Origin: Chlamydiota bacterium
Lineage (GTDB): Bacteria; Auribacterota; Tritonobacteria; UBA1439
DNA: 43,825 nucleotides
Direction: 5' to 3'
NCBI GenBank assembly: GCA_012729785.1
Contig: JAAYCL010000005.1
Coordinates: forward strand, 1 to 43,825
Part shown: positions 41,473 through 43,825 of the stretch, one piece after another
Position numbering within the stretch: the first letter of the stretch is position 1
How the letters are laid out: each line of letters starts with the position of its first letter
The notes under the pieces: model-generated
Seen by the model: only the letters and a program-made list of their open reading frames with translations
Database searches by the model: none
What the model was told of the DNA's origin: nothing
Position numbers and translations under genes: made by a program

Positions 41473-42585
41473 ATGAAAGGAAACAAAACACAGATGACAC
41501 TCGCTTTACGTATTAGCTTGATGGCTCTCCTAATCACAGGCTTGGAAGCAGTAGCTTTTGGAGAAGAGAAAACGGGAATGGATGCCTTCAGGCTTATGCA
41601 AGAAGGAAAAGCGAAGGAGGCGATACAGATATTTGAGAATTTGTCGGCAAAAGGTGATACCAAAGCCATGGTACAGCTCGGACTCTATTATTATGAAGGA
41701 ACTGGGGTAAAACAAAACTATCCCAAAGCCATGGACTGGTGGTTGAAGGCGTTCACTAATCAGAACGCTGATGCATTTGTAAATCTCGGTGTCATGCACA
41801 GGGATGGTCAAGGCGTTCCAAAGAACAAGAAGATTGCGTATTGCGTTTTCCTGACAACGCACATGTGTGGCTTGGGTTCAGAATCCACCCAGTATCGTTC
41901 TAACAGTTCCCTCCGGCGAATCATGGAGGAACTCTCAAAAGAAGACATTAAAGATTGCCTCTCGAACTATACGCTCGGATACATTACGGCATACATCGAG
42001 GCCAGAGGGCAGATGAAAGGCATTCCGGACGAATACAAGCCCTCTGATGAGAATCCAGCACTCAAAGATACGGGCTGGTGGTTGGACAGTGAGCTTGACG
42101 CCATTTATGGACCGCCCACAGAAGCAGAAAAGAAGAGGCGAGAAGATAGAGACAGGCAGAGGCAGTTAGAAACAGCTTCCCTAAGACATACGTTGGTGTT
42201 TCAGATCAAGTTTCCAGAGAAGTCAGCGAAGCAGTTTCGATCCTATGACTTCATTACTGATCAAGGCATGGGTTCTGGACCCATTCCAGAGAAGAAGCTT
42301 GAGGGGCAAGGTGACTATCTTGTTTATGAAGATGATGCTCTGATTTACGCAAATCAGCATCGGTACGTGACAATTGAGAACGATAAGGATGAGACCATCG
42401 TCTTCAAGATTGATCATCCAGTCAAACCGGCCCCCTCTGATTGGAGCAAGTGGCAGAAAGCGGATTACATCTTAACAGATGGCATGGAGAAATTCACGCT
42501 TCTCCACGGGGGAGAACCAAAGAGCAGGAAAGTCGATGTGCCAGTCAACATGCCGACACTGAGATTCAAAATTATTAAGAAATGA
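41473..42585 (+). CDS. Cassette gene 2: exported Sel1-repeat protein
   Basis: The protein has 370 residues from the first ATG; Met8 at 41494 is the likely true start of the signal peptide and has AAAGGA upstream. Two Sel1-like repeats (about residues 60-130: GDTKAMVQLGLYYYEGTGVKQNYPKAMDWW and ADAFVNLGVMHRDGQGVPKN...) follow the signal sequence. A helical charged linker and a beta-rich C-terminal domain (about 235-370) follow. Sel1 repeats bind protein partners. The start codon lies only five bases after the attC R' box, as is normal for cassettes. Codon use and GC differ strongly from the upstream operon. Confidence 0.85.
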   Translation: MKGNKTQMTLALRISLMALLITGLEAVAFGEEKTGMDAFRLMQEGKAKEAIQIFENLSAKGDTKAMVQLGLYYYEGTGVKQNYPKAMDWWLKAFTNQNADAFVNLGVMHRDGQGVPKNKKIAYCVFLTTHMCGLGSESTQYRSNSSLRRIMEELSKEDIKDCLSNYTLGYITAYIEARGQMKGIPDEYKPSDENPALKDTGWWLDSELDAIYGPPTEAEKKRREDRDRQRQLETASLRHTLVFQIKFPEKSAKQFRSYDFITDQGMGSGPIPEKKLEGQGDYLVYEDDALIYANQHRYVTIENDKDETIVFKIDHPVKPAPSDWSKWQKADYILTDGMEKFTLLHGGEPKSRKVDVPVNMPTLRFKIIKK

Positions 42586-42587
42586 CA

Positions 42588-42644
42588 GCGAACAACCCAC
42601 TGAACGGTACGGCGTACCGCCGCCCGTTAGTGGAAGCGTTGAGC
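42588..42644 (+). repeat. attC-like site 2a
   Basis: It starts three bases after the cassette 2 stop. R'' GCGAAC (42588-42593) and R' GTTGAGC (42638-42644; fits GTTRRRY). L'' CCCACTGAACGG (42596-42607) pairs with L' CCGTTAGTGG (42624-42633), leaving one extra G on the L'' side. A GGTAC/GTACC hairpin lies on top. Confidence 0.75.
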
Positions 42645-42667
42645 CGACGCGTGCGCGTCGGCTCAAC
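42638..42667. repeat. Perfect palindrome joining sites 2a and 2b
   Basis: A 30-base perfect inverted repeat with 14-base arms and a 2-base centre (TG). The left arm begins with R' GTTGAGC of site 2a and the right arm ends with GCTCAAC, the R'' of site 2b. The two att boxes are thus held as mirror images. Confidence 0.85.
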
Positions 42668-42793
42668 GGGCGGCGGCTGTTCCCAGCCGCTGGCCGGTCC
42701 GCGCTGCGCGCGGCCCAACCAGCGGCTGGAGCCTACGGCCCTGCAGCGAGCAAGCTCGCCTCCGGTCCGAGGCTCAGCCGCCGCCCGTTCGGC
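42661..42793 (+). repeat. attC-like site 2b (long)
   Basis: R'' GCTCAAC (42661-42667), L'' GGGCGGCGGCTG (42668-42679), L' CAGCCGCCGCCC (42775-42786), R' GTTCGGC (42787-42793). The arms form a perfect 15-bp stem (42665-42679/42775-42789). The 95-base loop has nested hairpins, including CCAGCCGCTGG/CCAGCGGCTGG. The ribosome site AGGAGG of cassette 3 starts right after R'. Confidence 0.75.
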
Positions 42794-42803
42794 AGGAGGA
42801 AGA

Positions 42804-43190
42804 ATGACAGAACGGAAGATCATTGCGGGGACGACGATGTTCTTCGGCGTGCCCGCCAAGCCGATGCCGGAGATCATGGCGGATGCGATTGGTCAGATTG
42901 TCGCCCAAGTCCCCGGCATCGTCGAAGCGTATCTTCCTCAATGCTATGTCCAAGGCGACGAAGCAGCGAGGCAGGTACTTGTAGTCGGAGTCACTGCCAA
43001 AGACCAGATTCCGGCGATCATGCAACACCTCATGGGCAAGATGGAACTCGTCATGCCGCCCAAGCAGTTCATTGACATCCTTCCGTTTCAGGTCGCCGAC
43101 ATGCCATCGGAAGCAAGAGTCGCGGAGTGCAGGGTATTCGGGGGATCGAAGCCGCCAGAGCGCAAACAACCATGGTGGAAACTCTGGTGA
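42804..43190 (+). CDS. Cassette gene 3: SseB-C-terminal-like small protein
   Basis: The protein has 128 residues. It has no signal peptide. GVPAKPMPEIMADAIGQIVAQ...VEAYLPQCYVQ...RQVLVVGVTAKDQ and MPPKQFIDILPF resemble the SseB C-terminal domain, a small alpha/beta fold of unknown activity often found in mobile and immunity contexts. The tail is basic and Trp-rich (KQPWWKLW). AGGAGG sits just upstream of the ATG, immediately after the attC R' box. Cassette GC is lower than in the upstream clusters. Confidence 0.75.
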   Translation: MTERKIIAGTTMFFGVPAKPMPEIMADAIGQIVAQVPGIVEAYLPQCYVQGDEAARQVLVVGVTAKDQIPAIMQHLMGKMELVMPPKQFIDILPFQVADMPSEARVAECRVFGGSKPPERKQPWWKLW

Positions 43191-43197
43191 AATCAGA

Positions 43198-43254
43198 GCC
43201 GAACCAGCAAATGCTCGGTACGGCTTCGCCGCCCGAGAGTTGCAACGTTGAGGC
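43198..43254 (+). repeat. attC-like site 3a
   Basis: R'' GCCGAAC (43198-43204) and R' GTTGAGGC (43247-43254). L'' around GCAAATGCTCGG (43207-43218) pairs imperfectly with L' CCGAGAGTTGC (43233-43243), with a one-base length difference. A short CGGC/GCCG hairpin tops it. Confidence 0.7.
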
Positions 43255-43279
43255 GACGCGCTAAGCGCGTCGCCTCAAC
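43247..43279. repeat. Perfect palindrome joining sites 3a and 3b
   Basis: A 33-base inverted repeat with 15-base perfect arms (GTTGAGGCGACGCGC and its complement) and a TAA centre. It repeats the design of the 42638-42667 palindrome with a different sequence, so the arms co-vary. Confidence 0.85.
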
Positions 43280-43403
43280 GGGGCTGCGGCTGGCGCCGCT
43301 GGCCGGGGCGCGAGAAGCGCGCGCCCCAACCAGCGGCTCGACCGCACGGCCTGCGGCGGGCAGGCCCGTCTCCGGCCTCCGGTCAGCCGCAGCCCCGTTA
43401 GAT
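43273..43403 (+). repeat. attC-like site 3b (long)
   Basis: R'' CCTCAAC (43273-43279), L'' GGGGCTGCGGCTG (43280-43292), L' CAGCCGCAGCCCC (43384-43396), R' GTTAGAT (43397-43403; exact GTTRRRY). Perfect 16-bp stem (43277-43292/43384-43399). The internal loop shares CCCAACCAGCGGCT with site 2b. Confidence 0.8.
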
Positions 43404-43418
43404 TGCTATCGGATATAA

Positions 43419-43709
43419 ATGAACAGAACAAGCCAATACAAGCTTCTCTATCTCCTCGCAATGATTCTGATCGGTGCACCTGTTGTCTTCTGCATCTTTT
43501 ACTTTCGGCTTTCTTTGCAGGCAGTAATGCTTGTTGCTGTCTTGTTGCTCATTCCTGGAAGACTTCCTGGCTTTTTCTGGCGCGATTTTTCCCGTGGGCG
43601 CAAGCTCTTGAGTACAGGAGATTGGGAAAGCTCCCTGAAGTACTTCGAACGCTTTCTCTCTGAGGTGAAAAGGCGTCCCTGGCTCAAGCATTTTATTTGG
43701 GGCTCATGA
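43419..43709 (+). CDS. Cassette gene 4: membrane protein, probably cut by an insertion sequence
   Basis: The visible product has 96 residues and two membrane helices (about 9-30 and 33-50), then a soluble segment that looks like the start of a TPR (RKLLSTGDWESSLKYFERFL). Relatives as I recall them continue beyond RPWLKHxIW with further TPRs. Here the frame ends at IWGS where an ISL3-like element begins (about 43699), so the gene is probably truncated. No good ribosome site is seen; the start is 15 bases after attC R'. Confidence 0.6.
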   Translation: MNRTSQYKLLYLLAMILIGAPVVFCIFYFRLSLQAVMLVAVLLLIPGRLPGFFWRDFSRGRKLLSTGDWESSLKYFERFLSEVKRRPWLKHFIWGS

Positions 43710-43825
43710 CGGAATTTTGTGAGCCCAGGCCCATGGTTGGAAGCGTCCCATCCATGGGGTACAGGTTTGTATGATCTTGAGTTTCATGTACTCCTCGTCC
43801 CGATAGCCATAGGCACGACGGATCA
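43699..43825. mobile_element. End of an ISL3-like insertion sequence (partial)
   Basis: The element runs off the window end. Its visible end begins around 43699 with GGGGCTCATGACGGAATTTTG, similar to ISL3 termini, and contains a GGGCTCA/TGAGCCC inverted pair (43700-43706/43720-43726). The transposase C-terminus is encoded on the minus strand up to this end. The IS has landed in cassette gene 4. Confidence 0.6.
43704..43825 (-). CDS. ISL3-family transposase C-terminus (partial)
   Basis: About 40 C-terminal residues are visible, beginning IRRAYGYRDEEYMKLKII and ending AWAHKIPS. The RRAYGYRDxxYxxLKI pattern is the C-terminal end of ISL3-family DDE transposases. The catalytic residues and the rest of the gene lie beyond the window. 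Its stop falls inside the terminal repeat of the element. The frame is open to the window edge, so it could belong to an intact copy. Confidence 0.7.
   Translation of the reverse strand, partial: IRRAYGYRDEEYMKLKIIQTCTPWMGRFQPWAWAHKIPS

Overview
This 43.8 kb window is a piece of a GC-rich chromosome from a Gram-negative bacterium. LptA, LptB, LptC and most of the Kdo pathway are encoded, so the cell makes an LPS-type outer membrane. The gene order, the GH26-like proteins and the many candidate-phylum-style envelope genes suggest an uncultivated lineage near the PVC or Omnitrophota/Auribacterota groups. That placement is an inference. No rRNA gene and no CRISPR array were seen, and there is one tRNA, Gly(TCC).

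Layout. 1-4.1 kb: a DUF1232 membrane protein, then a tight plus-strand run of a PTS EIIA-type (PtsN-like) protein, a PAS histidine kinase, a receiver protein and a small lipoprotein. 4.2-7.3 kb: ComM, a secreted helix-hairpin-helix/zinc-ribbon protein and two small proteins. 7.35-15.2 kb: envelope glycan genes, with two GT-C-like membrane glycosyltransferases, two GH26-like secreted proteins and a DPM1-like polyprenol-phosphate sugar synthase between them. 15.3-23.4 kb: a D-Ala-D-Ala-ligase-like ATP-grasp protein, a secreted TPR protein, tRNA-Gly, a B12-binding-type radical SAM protein, a second PAS kinase, a COG0731-type radical SAM protein and a triple His/Cys zinc-site protein. 23.5-27.0 kb (minus strand): an OB-fold/zinc-ribbon membrane protein, a TctA-like permease and a YdjM-like membrane protein. 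27.05-27.33 kb: a small MITE-like element.

28.2-40.0 kb (minus strand) is one long envelope and regulation cluster. In transcription order it reads DHS-like protein, heptose kinase, gmhB, kdsB, kdsA, kdsD, kdsC, lptC, lptA, lptB, hpf, hprK, ptsH, ptsI. It resembles the proteobacterial kds-lpt-rpoN-hpf-ptsN-hprK-ptsH neighbourhood, but rpoN is missing between lptB and hpf, and the EIIA-like gene is about 27 kb away beside a two-component system. With no EIIB or EIIC in the window, this looks like a regulatory PTS. HprK lacks the usual P-loop-proximal His, and HPF carries two tandem C-terminal domains. Two CACAGAG-type inverted-repeat elements bracket kdsB.

40.2-43.8 kb changes character: GC falls, and small unrelated plus-strand genes are separated by foldable sites with the layout of integron attC sites (R''/L''...L'/R', extrahelical base, GTT start of R'). 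A degraded tyrosine-recombinase N-terminus with two in-frame stops lies upstream, pointing away from the cassettes as intI does. The last cassette gene appears cut by an ISL3-like insertion sequence that runs off the window end. This decayed integron, with unusual double attC sites joined by perfect palindromes, is the most novel part of the window.
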